Origin: Novosphingobium sp.
GTDB lineage: Bacteria; Pseudomonadota; Alphaproteobacteria; Sphingomonadales; Sphingomonadaceae
NCBI GenBank assembly: GCA_024236215.1
Contig: JACKKX010000002.1
Span: 715,420 to 779,419 of the forward strand
Direction of reading: 5' to 3'
DNA: 64,000 nt
Part shown: positions 19,499 through 30,337 of the stretch, one piece after another
How positions within the stretch are numbered: position 1 is the first letter of the stretch
How the letters are laid out: each line of letters begins with the position of its first letter
Translations under genes and position numbers: made by a program
The notes under the pieces: generated by a model
The model's database searches: none
What the model saw: only the letters and a program-made list of their open reading frames with translations
Told to the model about the DNA's origin: nothing

Positions 19499-20052
19499 GC
19501 GCGGAACAAGGTGCCCGCGTCGATCACCCGGTCGATCAGTGCTTCGTCCTTGGGCAGTTGCCCGTCGAGCATTAGCATGGCGAGGCCGTGAACCACGGCC
19601 CAGGCCTGGAGCATGAAGCGCTGGGTGCCGGCCTCGGTTCCGGTGAAGTTTTCGGCATAGGAGCGCAGCATCTGCGCGGCGGCATTGTCACCAAAGACCG
19701 ATTCGCCCACTGTTTCGCACTTGCCGAACACCAGCCGGAACAGCGCCGGGTGGGCCAGAGCCCAGCGGACATAGGCGCGGCCGGTGGCGGCGAAGGCATC
19801 GTCCGCGCCGCTCGCTTCGGCAGCGGCTTTTTGCCAGGCGGCCATCTGCTCGATCCCGGTCTGGGCGAGAGCGGCGAGCAGCGCGTCCTTGTCGGGAAAG
19901 TGGCGATAGACCGCGGTTGGCGATACACCGACCTCACGGGCCAACTTGCGCAGCGAAAGGTCCCCTGCGTCCTGCACTTCGAGCGCGCTCAAGCCCGCTT
20001 CGATCAGGGCTGCGTGAAGATCGCCGTGGTGATAGGATTTCGATGTTGACAC
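19495..20052 (-). CDS. TetR-family transcriptional regulator
   Basis: A ~185-residue TetR regulator: N-terminal HTH at about residues 32-51 ([21 protein letters not shown]) and a helical ligand domain with the [14 protein letters not shown] and [17 protein letters not shown] pattern of the WHG-type C-terminal domain. GTG at 20052 is chosen because GAAGG lies a few bases upstream and the longer frame reading would overlap the divergent gene. It faces the carotenoid oxygenase gene; a perfect palindrome between them is the likely operator. Convergent with queA (four-base overlap). Confidence 0.9.
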   Translation of the reverse strand: MSTSKSYHHGDLHAALIEAGLSALEVQDAGDLSLRKLAREVGVSPTAVYRHFPDKDALLAALAQTGIEQMAAWQKAAAEASGADDAFAATGRAYVRWALAHPALFRLVFGKCETVGESVFGDNAAAQMLRSYAENFTGTEAGTQRFMLQAWAVVHGLAMLMLDGQLPKDEALIDRVIDAGTLFRA

Positions 20053-20073
20053 TGTTACCTTCGCGGTTATGTT
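20046..20073 (+). promoter_or_regulatory. Putative promoter of the carotenoid oxygenase operon
   Basis: Perfect -35 TTGACA (20046-20051), 16-base spacer, -10 TATGTT (20068-20073). The -10 is covered by the adjacent palindrome, so a repressor bound there would block RNA polymerase. Confidence 0.6.
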
Positions 20074-20087
20074 TACGGCATAAACAT
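20069..20087. promoter_or_regulatory. Probable TetR operator
   Basis: Perfect inverted repeat ATGTTTA-CGGCA-TAAACAT between divergent genes, overlapping the -10 of the oxygenase promoter and lying 17 bases upstream of the TetR gene start. Size and position are typical of a TetR operator controlling both genes. Confidence 0.65.
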
Positions 20088-20105
20088 TAGAGGGAGATTC
20101 GCAAC

Positions 20106-21539
20106 ATGGCAAGCGCAGTCGAAAGTGCGATCCGCGGCGTGGTGACCAAGGGGATCGTGGGCGTGGCCAAATTCAACCGGGCGCTGATGAACAAGGACCG
20201 GGCGCACCCGTTCCTGACAGGAATTCACGCGCCGCTTCACGATGAACGCACGATCAGCGATCTCAAGGTAACCGGCACCATCCCGCCCGAACTCAACGGG
20301 CGCTATGTCCGCAACGGACCCAATCCCTTTGCGCCCGATCCGCGCGGGCACCACTGGTTCCTGGGCGACGGCATGGTCCACGGGGTCTGCCTCAAGAACG
20401 GTAAGGCGATGTGGTATCGCAACCGCTATATCCGTACCACCATGCTCGAAGCCCAGGGCGGGCCCAAGGCCGCGCCCGGACCCCGCCGGGGTGAGCGCGA
20501 GGTGATCAACACCAACGTGATCCAGCACGCCGGCAAGACCCTGGCGATCGTCGAGGCCAACGCCTTTCCGCAGGAACTGACCTATGAACTCGACGCGGTC
20601 TCAACCCATGATTTCGAAGGCACCCTCAAGGGACCGTTCAGCGCCCACCCGCATCTCGATCCGCTGACCGGCGAACTCCACGTCGTCACCTATGACGCGA
20701 TGGTGCAGGACACTGTCTGGCACGTGGTGGTCAGCCCCGAGGGCAAGGTAACCCGCGAGGAACCGATCCCGGTGCGCGACGGGCCCTCGATCCACGAATG
20801 CACCATTACCAAGAACTACGTGGTGATCTTCGACCTGCCGGTGACCTTCTCGATGAAGGCGCTGATCGCGGGTGAGCAGTTTCCCTACAAGTGGAACCCG
20901 GAACACCCGGCGCGGGTCGGGCTGATGCCGCGCAAGGGCACCGCCGATGAGATCATCTGGTGCGATGTCGATCCCTGCTACGTGTTCCACGTCGCCAATT
21001 CCTATGAGCGCGAGGACGGGGTGGTGATCATCGACAGCTCTGTGCATGAGACCATGTTTGCCGGCGGGCCGGACGGCCCCAATGGCAAGCAGCTCGGGAT
21101 GGAGCGCTGGGAAGTCGATCCGGTGACGCGCAAGGTCAAGCGGACCACCGTCGATACCGCGCCGCAGGAATTCCATCGCCCCGACGAGCGCTATTTCGGC
21201 CAGCCTTACAGCCTGTCCTGGTCGCTCGGTCTGCCTGGCGATGACAGCGCCTTTGTCGGGTCGGCGCCGATCTATCGCTACGATATGGCTGGTGGTCCCC
21301 GCCAGGCGCACGATTTCGGCCCTGGGCGGGTTCCGGGTGAATTCGTCTTCGTGCCGCGCAGCGCCGATGCGCCCGAGGGCGATGGCTGGGTGATGGGCTA
21401 TGTGATCGATCAGGCTACCGATACCACCGATCTGGTGATCCTCGACGCCTCCGACATGTCCAGGCCTCCGGTCGCCTCGGTGCACATCCCGCACCGCATC
21501 CCGCCCGGCTTCCACGGTAACTGGCTGGCGGACGCATAG
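20106..21539 (+). CDS. Carotenoid/stilbene cleavage oxygenase (RPE65 family)
   Basis: A 477-residue non-heme iron dioxygenase that cleaves a C=C bond of carotenoids, apocarotenoids or stilbenes. Opening block [20 protein letters not shown] and [13 protein letters not shown] are family hallmarks. The four iron-ligand histidines can be placed in [14 protein letters not shown] (near 181), SIHECT (near 231), [10 protein letters not shown] (near 295) and PPGFHGNW (near 470). Sphingomonads use such enzymes as lignostilbene dioxygenases, so a lignin-type stilbene is as likely as a carotenoid. Under apparent control of the divergent TetR gene. Confidence 0.92.
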   Translation: MASAVESAIRGVVTKGIVGVAKFNRALMNKDRAHPFLTGIHAPLHDERTISDLKVTGTIPPELNGRYVRNGPNPFAPDPRGHHWFLGDGMVHGVCLKNGKAMWYRNRYIRTTMLEAQGGPKAAPGPRRGEREVINTNVIQHAGKTLAIVEANAFPQELTYELDAVSTHDFEGTLKGPFSAHPHLDPLTGELHVVTYDAMVQDTVWHVVVSPEGKVTREEPIPVRDGPSIHECTITKNYVVIFDLPVTFSMKALIAGEQFPYKWNPEHPARVGLMPRKGTADEIIWCDVDPCYVFHVANSYEREDGVVIIDSSVHETMFAGGPDGPNGKQLGMERWEVDPVTRKVKRTTVDTAPQEFHRPDERYFGQPYSLSWSLGLPGDDSAFVGSAPIYRYDMAGGPRQAHDFGPGRVPGEFVFVPRSADAPEGDGWVMGYVIDQATDTTDLVILDASDMSRPPVASVHIPHRIPPGFHGNWLADA

Positions 21540-21543
21540 GGCG

Positions 21544-22152
21544 ATGCGCTGCCTGGTTATCGACGGGTACCCGGACAGCGGGCGGCTCGTCACCGCGTTG
21601 CTCGACGGCTATGTCGCGGCCCTGCCAGGGGGGACCGAGATCGATCGCTTTGCGGTGCGCGATCTGGCCTTCGATCCGGTGCTGCACCGCGGCTATGCCG
21701 AAGACCAGCCTCTGGAACCCGACCTGAGGCGGCTCGCCGATGCGGTGCTGGCCTGTGACCATCTGGTTGTGGCCTTTCCGATGTGGTGGGGGGCGGAACC
21801 TGCGCCCCTCAAGGGTCTGCTCGACCGGCTGCTGCTGCCCGGATGGGCCTTTCGCTATCACCGCGACGATCCGATGTGGGACCGGCTGCTGGCGGGGCGT
21901 TCGGCCGATCTGATCGTCACCATGGATACCCCGCCGTGGTATCTGCGTCTGGCCTATGGCGATGCCGTGATCAAACGCTGGAAGCGCCAGGTTCTGGGCT
22001 TCACCGGGTTCAAGCCGGTGCGGGTGTTCCGTTTCGGTCCGACCCGTCAGGGCGGGACGGAAAAGGGGCTGGTACGCTGGAACGCCAGCCTGGCCCGGGC
22101 GGCGGCCAGCGCGGGTGCTCTCAAGCGGGGAATTAAACAGAGCGGGGCTTGA
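21544..22152 (+). CDS. NAD(P)H-quinone oxidoreductase-like flavodoxin-fold protein
   Basis: A 202-residue flavodoxin-fold protein of the NQO/MdaB/KefF group. The N-terminal strand and phosphate loop read CLVIDGYPDSGRLVTALLDG; the conserved FPMWWGAEPAPLKGLLDRLLLPGWAF block is the FMN/quinone-site motif. It starts four bases after the oxygenase stop, so it is co-transcribed and may detoxify quinones or aldehyde-derived products of that reaction (inference). Confidence 0.85.
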   Translation: MRCLVIDGYPDSGRLVTALLDGYVAALPGGTEIDRFAVRDLAFDPVLHRGYAEDQPLEPDLRRLADAVLACDHLVVAFPMWWGAEPAPLKGLLDRLLLPGWAFRYHRDDPMWDRLLAGRSADLIVTMDTPPWYLRLAYGDAVIKRWKRQVLGFTGFKPVRVFRFGPTRQGGTEKGLVRWNASLARAAASAGALKRGIKQSGA

Positions 22153-22210
22153 TATTGCGCAAAGCCCGATGCCATCCTGGCTGCAAGCATAGCCCAAGGG
22201 AGGATGGGGC

Positions 22211-22630
22211 ATGGATGAGGTTCGGCTGCGGCTGATCGAGCAGGGACTGGAGCGCGCGGCCGAAGCGCTGGGCGATATCACCCAACCGGTGATGGCCGAG
22301 TTCTATGCCCGCTACCCCGATGCCCGCGCCAGCTTCGTGCATCATTCTCCGCTCAAGCCCGCCAGCCTTGAGGCCGAGATGGTTGGCAACACGCTTTACT
22401 ACGTGATGAGCTGGTTCGAGAATCCGGTCGAGGCGCGGATCGCCTTTGACAGCTCGGTGCCGCATCACCGCGTCGCGCTCGATGTGCCGCCGGATTGGTA
22501 TCGCGGGATGATCGAGGCGTTCCTGGCGGTGGTCGAACCTGCGGCGATTGCCGACGAAGCCGATCGCGAGGCGTGGCAGGAGCTCCGCGAAGGGCTGGTG
22601 GGGCTGGTCGAACGCAACCGTTTCCTCTAG
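22211..22630 (+). CDS. Globin-like protein
   Basis: A 139-residue, mainly helical protein with globin-like features: [19 protein letters not shown] (a B/C-helix-like stretch), and [24 protein letters not shown], where a histidine followed by a Pro-Trp-Tyr segment fits the proximal region. Heme binding is not proven and the family assignment is tentative. 58 bases after the flavodoxin-fold gene and 10 bases before tgt, in the same direction. The start is supported by AGGGAGGATGGGGC upstream. Confidence 0.5.
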   Translation: MDEVRLRLIEQGLERAAEALGDITQPVMAEFYARYPDARASFVHHSPLKPASLEAEMVGNTLYYVMSWFENPVEARIAFDSSVPHHRVALDVPPDWYRGMIEAFLAVVEPAAIADEADREAWQELREGLVGLVERNRFL

Positions 22631-22640
22631 CGGGCGGGGG

Positions 22641-23768
22641 ATGACCGCCCCGCGCTTTGCATTCACTCTTCACGCCACCGATGGAAAGGCCCGCACCGGC
22701 ACGATCCGAATGATGCGCGGGGAAATCCGCACACCCGCCTTCATGCCGGTGGGGACGGCGGCCACGGTCAAGGCGATGAAGCCCGAAGGCGTCCGCGCCA
22801 CCGGGGCCGACATCCTGTTGGGAAATACCTACCACCTGATGCTGCGCCCCGGGGCGGAACGGGTGGCGCGGCTGGGCGGGCTGCACAAGTTCATGAACTG
22901 GGATCGCCCGATCCTGACCGACAGCGGCGGCTACCAGGTGATGAGCCTCAGCGATCTGCGCAAGATCACAGAGGAAGGGGTGACCTTTGCCAGCCACCTC
23001 GATGGATCGCGGCATTTGCTCACCCCGGAACGCTCGATGGAGATCCAGCGCCTGCTTGGGTCTGACATCGTCATGGCCTTCGATGAGTGCCCGCGCGCAG
23101 ACGCGCCGCGGGAAGTGATCGCAGCGTCCATGCGGATGAGCATGCGCTGGGCCGCGCGCAGCCGCGCCGGGTTCGATGCCGGCGAGGATCATGCCGCGCG
23201 CGCCGCTTTGTTCGGGATTCAGCAAGGCGCGCTCGATGAAAGCCTGCGCCGCGAAAGCGCCGATGCCCTGCGCGAAATCGGCTTCGACGGCTATGCCATC
23301 GGCGGGCTGGCGGTGGGCGAGGGGCAGGAGGCAATGTTCGCCACGCTTGATTTCGCGCCTGGCATGCTGCCCGAGGACAGGCCTCGCTACCTGATGGGGG
23401 TGGGCAAGCCCGACGATCTGGTCGGCGCGGTTGAGCGCGGGGTCGACATGTTCGATTGCGTTTTGCCGACGCGCTCAGGCCGCAACGGGCAGGCTTTCAC
23501 CTGGAACGGCCCGGTCAATCTGCGCAACGCCCGCCACGCCGAGGATCCTGCGCCGCTTGAGGAGCGCTGTCCCTGCGATGCCTGCACCAAGTATGGCCGC
23601 GCCTATCTGCACCATCTGATCAAAAGCGGCGAAATCCTCGGCGCGATGCTGCTGACCGAGCACAATCTGACCTTCTACCAGCAATTGATGGCCGGAATGC
23701 GCGATGCAATCGCCGGGGGGCGTTTTGCGGCCTTTGCGACGGATTTCCGACGAGGCTATTTGGGTTAG
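22641..23768 (+). CDS. tgt: tRNA-guanine(34) transglycosylase
   Basis: TGT (375 residues) exchanges G34 for preQ1 in tRNAs for Asp, Asn, His and Tyr. The catalytic aspartates are in [12 protein letters not shown] (near 93) and [14 protein letters not shown] (near 271). The zinc site is CPCDAC (near 310) with the histidine in YLHHLI. ATG 22641 follows GGGCGGGGG and gives the standard N-terminus; a longer frame reading overlaps the upstream gene. Partner of queA upstream. Ends overlapping the convergent nitroreductase by four bases. Confidence 0.96.
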   Translation: MTAPRFAFTLHATDGKARTGTIRMMRGEIRTPAFMPVGTAATVKAMKPEGVRATGADILLGNTYHLMLRPGAERVARLGGLHKFMNWDRPILTDSGGYQVMSLSDLRKITEEGVTFASHLDGSRHLLTPERSMEIQRLLGSDIVMAFDECPRADAPREVIAASMRMSMRWAARSRAGFDAGEDHAARAALFGIQQGALDESLRRESADALREIGFDGYAIGGLAVGEGQEAMFATLDFAPGMLPEDRPRYLMGVGKPDDLVGAVERGVDMFDCVLPTRSGRNGQAFTWNGPVNLRNARHAEDPAPLEERCPCDACTKYGRAYLHHLIKSGEILGAMLLTEHNLTFYQQLMAGMRDAIAGGRFAAFATDFRRGYLG

Positions 23769-24442
23769 CCGTCAAACCCGACGAACCGCGCAGCCTCGGC
23801 CACGCTTTTGCGTTCGGAAACCACCGCGTTGGCAGGAAAGCCTTCGTCCGGCCAGCCTAGCGCCACGGCCTTCATAATCACCTGATCCTCGGGAATGCCT
23901 GCGTGTTCGCGCACCACCGGGCTTTGCATGATCCCTTGGCTGTTGATCACGCAGCCAAGCCCGCGCGACCAGGCGGCGTTGACCAGCGCCGTCGTCACCG
24001 CGCCGCAATCGAAGGCGGTATCGTCGCTGTCGGCCAGCTCCCGGTCGTAGCTGACGATCACGCAGACCGGGGCATCGAACTGGCGAAAGCCGCGCAGCAC
24101 CCAGTCGAGCCGGGCCTCCTTGTCGTCGCGGGCGATGCCCATGGCAGCGAACAGCTGCTTGGCAACGCCGATCTGGCGCTCGCGATGCACGCCTTCAAAG
24201 GCATGGCCGGTGCGGAATTCGCGGCTGTGCGGCACGCCCGCCAGGTTGCGCTCGGTGTTGCCGGCACGGATCCGGTCAAGCGGTTCGCCGGTCAGAACGT
24301 GAAAGTGCCAGGGCTGGGTGTTCATCGAACTGGGCGCGCGTATCGCCAGTGCCAGCACTTCTTCGATCAGGGCGCGGGGAACCGGCTTGTCCAGATAGCC
24401 CCGGATCGAGCGGCGACCGAGGACGACTTGATCGTATTCCAT
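23765..24442 (-). CDS. Nitroreductase (NfnB-like)
   Basis: A 225-residue FMN-dependent nitroreductase: [38 protein letters not shown] (phosphate-binding motif) and [20 protein letters not shown]. The start ATG at 24442 is the family-conserved one; a longer frame from a TTG upstream has no support. A palindromic motif (24472-24487) lies 30 bases upstream and may be its operator. Distinct in sequence from the nitroreductase at 11480. Confidence 0.85.
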   Translation of the reverse strand: MEYDQVVLGRRSIRGYLDKPVPRALIEEVLALAIRAPSSMNTQPWHFHVLTGEPLDRIRAGNTERNLAGVPHSREFRTGHAFEGVHRERQIGVAKQLFAAMGIARDDKEARLDWVLRGFRQFDAPVCVIVSYDRELADSDDTAFDCGAVTTALVNAAWSRGLGCVINSQGIMQSPVVREHAGIPEDQVIMKAVALGWPDEGFPANAVVSERKSVAEAARFVGFDG

Positions 24443-24471
24443 GCATTCCCCCAAAAGCTTTGGCGGGCATG

Positions 24472-24487
24472 TTAACCGCTCGCTTAA
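24472..24487. promoter_or_regulatory. Palindromic motif, copy 1 of 3
   Basis: TTAACCGCTCGCTTAA, an imperfect inverted repeat centred on CGCTCG, upstream of the nitroreductase. Closely related sequences occur at 44343-44362 and 57974-57989, each just upstream of a gene or operon. Confidence 0.45.
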
Positions 24488-24500
24488 GAGGTGCAAACGA

Positions 24501-24528
24501 AAAGGGCGGCCGCTTAGGACCGCCCTTT
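24501..24528 (-). terminator. Rho-independent terminator of rpsD
   Basis: Nine-base-pair GC-rich stem (AAAGGGCGG/CCGCCCTTT) with a 10-base loop, 20 bases beyond the rpsD stop. On the minus strand the stem ends in CCCTTTTCGTTTG, a short U-rich tail. Confidence 0.75.
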
Positions 24529-24548
24529 CGCAATTTCTTGGCGCCGGA

Positions 24549-25163
24549 TCAGCGCGAGTAGAATTCGACCACCAGGTTCGGTTCCATCTTCACCGGATAG
24601 GGCACTTCGTCGAGCGAGGGAACGCGCACGAAGGTAGCCTTGTCGGTGCCGTCGGTGGCGACGTATTCGGGCACTTCACGCTCGGGCAGGCTTTGCGCTT
24701 CGGCGATCAGGGCCATGTCCTTGGCCTTCTTGCCCAGGCTGATCACGTCACCGGGGCGCACGCGGCGGCTGGCGATGTTGCACTTCACGCCGTTGACCCA
24801 GATGTGGCCGTGGCTGACGATCTGGCGGGCCGAGAAGATGGTTGGCGCGAACTTGGCGCGATAGACCACCATGTCGAGCCGCTGCTCGAGCAGGCCGATC
24901 AGGTTCTGACCGGTGTCGCCCTTCATGCGGCTGGCTTCCTGATAGGTACGCTTGAACTGCTTTTCGGTGACGTCGCCGTAATAGCCCTTGAGCTTCTGCT
25001 TGGCGCGCAGCTGGATGCCGTAGTCCGAGAGCTTGCCCTTGCGGCGCTGGCCGTGCTGGCCGGGGCCGTAGGAGCGGCGGTTGACCGAGCTCTTGGGACG
25101 ACCCCAGATGTTCTCGCCCATCCGGCGATCGATCTTGTACTTCGACGAATTGCGCTTCGACAT
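24549..25163 (-). CDS. rpsD: 30S ribosomal protein S4
   Basis: A 204-residue primary 16S rRNA-binding protein. The N-terminus ([18 protein letters not shown], then [10 protein letters not shown]) is of the zinc-free type; the S4 RNA-binding domain runs from [20 protein letters not shown] through [10 protein letters not shown]. It is monocistronic here rather than in the alpha operon, with its own promoter, a structured leader and a terminator. GAAGGA is the ribosome-binding site. Confidence 0.98.
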   Translation of the reverse strand: MSKRNSSKYKIDRRMGENIWGRPKSSVNRRSYGPGQHGQRRKGKLSDYGIQLRAKQKLKGYYGDVTEKQFKRTYQEASRMKGDTGQNLIGLLEQRLDMVVYRAKFAPTIFSARQIVSHGHIWVNGVKCNIASRRVRPGDVISLGKKAKDMALIAEAQSLPEREVPEYVATDGTDKATFVRVPSLDEVPYPVKMEPNLVVEFYSR

Positions 25164-25190
25164 GGCGCGTCTGGTCCTTCAATTTGCGTG

Positions 25191-25275
25191 CCAGGCACTG
25201 TGCCCCGCTTCTGGTCCGGAACCGCACCGCCCGACCTGCTGCCGGACGCGACCAAGGCTTCACCGGAGTGCCTGG
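25191..25275 (-). promoter_or_regulatory. Structured 5' leader of rpsD
   Basis: A nine-base inverted repeat (CCAGGCACT at 25191-25199, AGTGCCTGG at 25267-25275) encloses a second stem (GGTCCGG/CCGGAC with CGACC beyond). Together they fold the rpsD leader RNA into a long stacked hairpin. Because S4 represses its own synthesis in other bacteria by binding mRNA, this is a reasonable autoregulatory candidate. Confidence 0.5.
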
Positions 25276-25292
25276 TCAATTGCGAAGGCGCG

Positions 25293-25321
25293 CCTATTGC
25301 TGCACCGCCGCGAAAAGTCAA
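25293..25321 (-). promoter_or_regulatory. Putative rpsD promoter
   Basis: Minus strand TTGACT (25316-25321), 17-base spacer, AATAGG (25293-25298). It overlaps the stop of the upstream gene and would give a leader of roughly 120 bases. Confidence 0.55.
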
Positions 25322-26049
25322 GGCTTGCGTAGCCCTTTGCCGAGCGAGGACAGCACCCCGCGCATGGTCCGCACCTCAAGGTGGTTCCAGCCGGGCTTGG
25401 TCAGCATGTTGCGCAGGGTGCGGCGGGTGGCGGCGGCGCGGCTGGGGGGGCGGAAATAGCCGGTCGGTTCCAACAGCGCCTCGAACTGGGCAATCATTCC
25501 TTCAAGCTCGTCCTGAGGGGCAGGGGGAAGCAGCTCTTCGATGGTCGGCTGCTCCAGCTCCGCCTGTTTGGACCATTCATAGGCCAGCAGAATAACCGCC
25601 TGGGCGAGGTTGAGCGAACCGAACTCGGGATTGATCGGCACGGTCACAATCGCGCGGGCCAGTGCCACGTCGTCGGTTTCCAGGCCCGAACGCTCTGGGC
25701 CGAAGACGTAGGCCGAGCGGCCCGGCTCGGAATGCACCAGCAACGCCGCCTGCTCGGGCGTCAGCACCGGCTTGGTCACCCCGCGCTTGCGCACGGTGGT
25801 GGCATAGACGTGAGCGCAGTCCGCCACGGCGTCGGCCAGGGTTTCAAACACTTCGGCCTGTTCCAGCACCACATCCGCGCCAGCCGCCGCCGGCCCCGCA
25901 CTGGGATTGGGCCAGCCGTCACGCGGGGAAACCAGCCGCATCTCGGCCAGTCCGAAGTTGAGCATCGCCCGCGCTGCCTTGCCGATATTCTCGCCTAGCT
26001 GAGGACGGACGAGAACGATGACGGGTTTGCGATCAGTTCTTGCCGGCAT
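25318..26049 (-). CDS. trmJ: SPOUT-family RNA 2'-O-methyltransferase (TrmJ-like)
   Basis: A ~243-residue SPOUT methyltransferase resembling TrmJ, which methylates ribose at position 32 of tRNAs using SAM. The knot motifs are visible: [30 protein letters not shown], and [24 protein letters not shown]-terminal helical extension follows. ATG 26049 is chosen because the longer frame lies within nrdR; the two genes overlap by 17 bases. The TrmJ subgroup call rather than another SpoU member is likely but not certain. Confidence 0.85.
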   Translation of the reverse strand: MPARTDRKPVIVLVRPQLGENIGKAARAMLNFGLAEMRLVSPRDGWPNPSAGPAAAGADVVLEQAEVFETLADAVADCAHVYATTVRKRGVTKPVLTPEQAALLVHSEPGRSAYVFGPERSGLETDDVALARAIVTVPINPEFGSLNLAQAVILLAYEWSKQAELEQPTIEELLPPAPQDELEGMIAQFEALLEPTGYFRPPSRAAATRRTLRNMLTKPGWNHLEVRTMRGVLSSLGKGLRKP

Positions 26050-26494
26050 CGCGAACCGTACTGGCGAATTCCTCGAAGTCCCTCGCTTCGGTGAAATCGC
26101 GGTAGACGCTGGCGAAGCGTATGTAGGCGACCGAATCAAGCTTGCGCAGCCCTTCCATGACCATTTCGCCGATCGCCTTGGATGCGATTTCGTTTTCGCC
26201 CAGTGTTTCGATCTGGCGCTGTACCCCGGTGACCAGCTGATCGAGCCGCTCTTGCGCCAGGCCGCGCTTGCGGCAGGCGAGCGCGACCGATTGTTCGATC
26301 TTGGCGCGGTCGAATGTCTCGCGCTTGTCGTCGCTCTTGACCACGGTGATCTCGCGCAGCTGCACCCTCTCGAAGGTGGTGAAGCGTGCGCCGCAGCTAT
26401 CGCACTGGCGGCGGCGGCGGATCGCGGTGTTGTCCTCGGTGGGGCGCGAATCCTTTACCTGGCTGTCATCGTGGGCGCAGAACGGGCAACGCAC
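26033..26494 (-). CDS. nrdR: Transcriptional repressor NrdR
   Basis: A 153-residue regulator of ribonucleotide reductase genes: an N-terminal zinc ribbon (CPFC near residue 3 and CDSCGARF near residue 31) followed by an ATP-cone domain ([20 protein letters not shown]). It senses ATP/dATP and binds NrdR boxes. It starts with GTG at 26494, directly against the stop of the small membrane protein gene. No nrd gene is in the window. Confidence 0.96.
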   Translation of the reverse strand: MRCPFCAHDDSQVKDSRPTEDNTAIRRRRQCDSCGARFTTFERVQLREITVVKSDDKRETFDRAKIEQSVALACRKRGLAQERLDQLVTGVQRQIETLGENEIASKAIGEMVMEGLRKLDSVAYIRFASVYRDFTEARDFEEFASTVRDAGKN

Positions 26495-26695
26495 TTACGG
26501 GCGCAACCGTTTGTAGAGCGTGAAGCCCGCGCCGATCAGCAAACCCACCGGCCAGGTCACCACCGGAAGCACCGCCCCGGCAACCGCGCCAATCGCCGCG
26601 CCGGTCAGCACCGGGCCGGTCGAGGGATGCTTCATCCCCTGTTTGGCCATTCCAACCACTTCGTCCTTGGCATCGCCGATCAGATCGTCGCTCAT
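26495..26695 (-). CDS. Small membrane protein of unknown function
   Basis: A 66-residue protein: charged N-terminus (SDDLIGDAKDEVVGMAKQG), then one long glycine/alanine-rich hydrophobic stretch that could span the membrane once or twice, and a basic tail YKRLRP. It is sandwiched without gaps between glyA (four-base spacing) and nrdR (adjacent), so it is translated within the glyA-nrdR operon. Not recognised as a named family. Confidence 0.65.
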   Translation of the reverse strand: MSDDLIGDAKDEVVGMAKQGMKHPSTGPVLTGAAIGAVAGAVLPVVTWPVGLLIGAGFTLYKRLRP

Positions 26696-26699
26696 CGCA

Positions 26700-27995
<1,296 letters not shown>

Positions 27996-28009
27996 CGGTG
28001 GGCAGGCCT

Positions 28010-28447
28010 TCAAATGCTGGGGGACGAGAGCTTGTCGACGCGCGGGCCGTGACGACCGCCGCCGAAAGGAGTGGCAAGGAAGGCGTCGAGGCAGGCCTTG
28101 GCCATGTCGACTCCGGTCAGCCGCGCGCCGATTGCGATCACGTTGGCATCGTTATGCTCGCGCGCAAGGGCGGCAGAGAGCGGCTCGGAAACCAGCGCGC
28201 AGCGGCAAGCCGGATTGCGGTTGACCGCGATCGAAATGCCGATTCCCGATCCACACAGCGCCACCCCGCGCTCCGCCGTGCCATCGGCGACGACTGCCGC
28301 AAGCTTGTAGCCATAGTCGGGATAATCGACCCGTTCGGTGGTCTCGGGGCCGAGATCGGCCACCTCATGGCCCAGGCCGATCAGATATTCGCGCAGTTCG
28401 GCCTTGAGCTCGACGGCGGCGTGATCGGAAGCGATGGCGATGCGCAT
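28010..28447 (-). CDS. rpiB: Ribose-5-phosphate isomerase B
   Basis: A 145-residue RpiB/LacAB isomerase of the pentose phosphate pathway: N-terminal [18 protein letters not shown], and the catalytic-cysteine motif [17 protein letters not shown], followed by [14 protein letters not shown]. Located 14 bases upstream of glyA and probably first gene of that operon. Confidence 0.95.
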   Translation of the reverse strand: MRIAIASDHAAVELKAELREYLIGLGHEVADLGPETTERVDYPDYGYKLAAVVADGTAERGVALCGSGIGISIAVNRNPACRCALVSEPLSAALAREHNDANVIAIGARLTGVDMAKACLDAFLATPFGGGRHGPRVDKLSSPSI

Positions 28448-28603
28448 GGGCGGCCCTGAACTGGCTGGGGAATCGGTGCGCCCCCCTTAGTCGCGAGCGG
28501 CTTGCAATTCCAGTGCGCGCTTGGGCGGGTTCCACAAGCCCGGGTTTGACATTGCCCGCGCCCGATCCCAGCCTGCGTTCCTGGGCAAGGGTGGAGAAGC
28601 GGA

Positions 28604-30301
28604 ATGAGGGCTTGGCTGGGACTGGTCGCGGCATTGGTAATGGGCGTCATCCTGGCGATCTTGGCCACCACGCCGCCCGCGCCGCGCGATCCCAAACTGA
28701 CCCAGGGCCTGTTCGATCTGCCCCGCGCCGAAGCCGATCTGCGCCGCATCGCCCGCGCGCCGCATCCTACCGGATCGGCGGAAAGCGCCCTGGTCCGAGG
28801 GTTCCTTGCCGGGGAAATGGCCCGGATCGGCATGGAAGTGAGCACGCGCGAGGGCGTTCTTGACGCGAAATCGACGCAGCGCCTCAACAAGTGGAGTGGA
28901 CGCAGCGATCCTCCGGCGGCGACGGTCAACCTGGTCGGCGTGCTGCCGGGCCGCGATCGCGCGGCGCCTGCGGTGCTGCTGATGGCGCACCACGATTCGG
29001 TCTGGGGCTCACCCGGCGCGAGCGATGACGGGGCAGGGGTAGTCACCGCGCTCGAGGTAGCCCGGCAGGTCGCCGCCAAGGGACCACCGCCGCGGGATCT
29101 AATCGTGCTGCTGACCGATGGTGAGGAGCTGGGCCTGCAAGGTGCAGCGCAGTTCTTTGCCGGTGATCCGCTGCTTGGACATGTCGGCGCGGTGATCAAT
29201 ATGGAGGCACGCGGAGGTGGTGGGCGGACCACCCTATTCCAAACCTCAGCGAACAACGGCGAGGCGGTAGCAGCCTATGCCCGCGCGGTACATCACCCCG
29301 GCGGATCCTCGCTTGCGGCCTACATCTACTCTGTTCTGCCCAACGATACCGACCTGACCCCGGCGCTCAAGGGCGACTGGGCGGCATGGAATTTTGCCTT
29401 CATCGGCCGTCCGGGACTCTACCATTCGCCCAAGGCCACCCCCGAAGCGCTCGATCTGGGCGCGTTGCAGGATATGGGCTGGCAGGTATCCGAATTGACC
29501 CAGGCGCTGCTCGCCGCGCCGGAGCTGCCCGGCAAGGCCCCCGATGTGGTGTTTTTCGACCTGTTCGGAATGCTGCTGCTGTCATGGCCGGCCTGGCTTG
29601 GCTGGGCGATGCTGGGTCTGGCGGCGGGCGGCCTGGTGCTGGCAGCGAACCGCGAAGGCAATCTGCGCGCACTCGGCAGCGGAGCGGGGCGGATGGTGAG
29701 CCTGATCGCGCTGGCGGCGGCAGCGCTCTACACGCTCAATCTGGCTTCGGGCGCGGGCCAGGGGGCTAATTACTACGACCGGCTGGCGGCAATTCCCTTG
29801 CTTGAGGTGATGGTGCTGCTCGCCGCGCTCGGCTGCTTCATGGTGGTTCTGGGCAAGGGCTTCGCCGGAGCGGCCCGCCAGGCCGGAGCCGCGCTGCCTC
29901 TGCTGGTGATTGCCGCAGCGATGCAGGGGATCGCGCCCACCGCAGCCTATGTCGCGGTGGTGCCGGTCATGGTCGGTGCTGTGGCGCTGGTCCTCGGGGA
30001 GGTGCTTGCCAAGCCCGCTGCAACCCTGGCTTGCGCCGCGCTGGCAGGGCCGATCGTGGGCTACCAGCTCGCGCTGGGCCACCAGCTGATGCAGGGGGTG
30101 GGGCCAACATTGCCCTCGGCAGCTGCGCTTCCGCTCGCGCTTGGTGCGTTGGTTATCTTGCCGCTGTGGCCGGGAACCAGCACCCGTACCGCAACCCTCA
30201 CCGGACTGGCGCTGCTTGGTGCCGCGCTGGCGGTTGCCCTTTGGGTGCGGCTCGATCCCATGGCCGATACGGTGGCGATCTATTCGCTCGCCAGCCGGTG
30301 A
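28604..30301 (+). CDS. Membrane-bound M28 family zinc peptidase
   Basis: A 565-residue protein: an N-terminal membrane anchor (residues ~4-23), an M28 aminopeptidase-like domain, then about six C-terminal membrane helices. The zinc ligands and catalytic residues are in MAHHDSVWGSPGASDDGAG, LTDGEELGLQGA, INMEARGGGG and LYHSPKATPE, all in the expected order. The architecture resembles the Fxna/Pfs1-like membrane M28 group. The active domain probably faces the periplasm. No partner gene is nearby. Confidence 0.9.
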   Translation: MRAWLGLVAALVMGVILAILATTPPAPRDPKLTQGLFDLPRAEADLRRIARAPHPTGSAESALVRGFLAGEMARIGMEVSTREGVLDAKSTQRLNKWSGRSDPPAATVNLVGVLPGRDRAAPAVLLMAHHDSVWGSPGASDDGAGVVTALEVARQVAAKGPPPRDLIVLLTDGEELGLQGAAQFFAGDPLLGHVGAVINMEARGGGGRTTLFQTSANNGEAVAAYARAVHHPGGSSLAAYIYSVLPNDTDLTPALKGDWAAWNFAFIGRPGLYHSPKATPEALDLGALQDMGWQVSELTQALLAAPELPGKAPDVVFFDLFGMLLLSWPAWLGWAMLGLAAGGLVLAANREGNLRALGSGAGRMVSLIALAAAALYTLNLASGAGQGANYYDRLAAIPLLEVMVLLAALGCFMVVLGKGFAGAARQAGAALPLLVIAAAMQGIAPTAAYVAVVPVMVGAVALVLGEVLAKPAATLACAALAGPIVGYQLALGHQLMQGVGPTLPSAAALPLALGALVILPLWPGTSTRTATLTGLALLGAALAVALWVRLDPMADTVAIYSLASR

Positions 30302-30308
30302 TATGAAT

Positions 30309-30330
30309 AGGCCCCGCCGAAGCAGGGCCT
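30309..30330. terminator. Hairpin between convergent M28 and rpoD genes
   Basis: AGGCCC/GGGCCT stem around CGCCGAAGCA, located 8 bases after both stops. It lacks a good U-run on either strand but its position between convergent genes favours a bidirectional terminator. Confidence 0.5.
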
Positions 30331-30337
30331 TGCCGAA

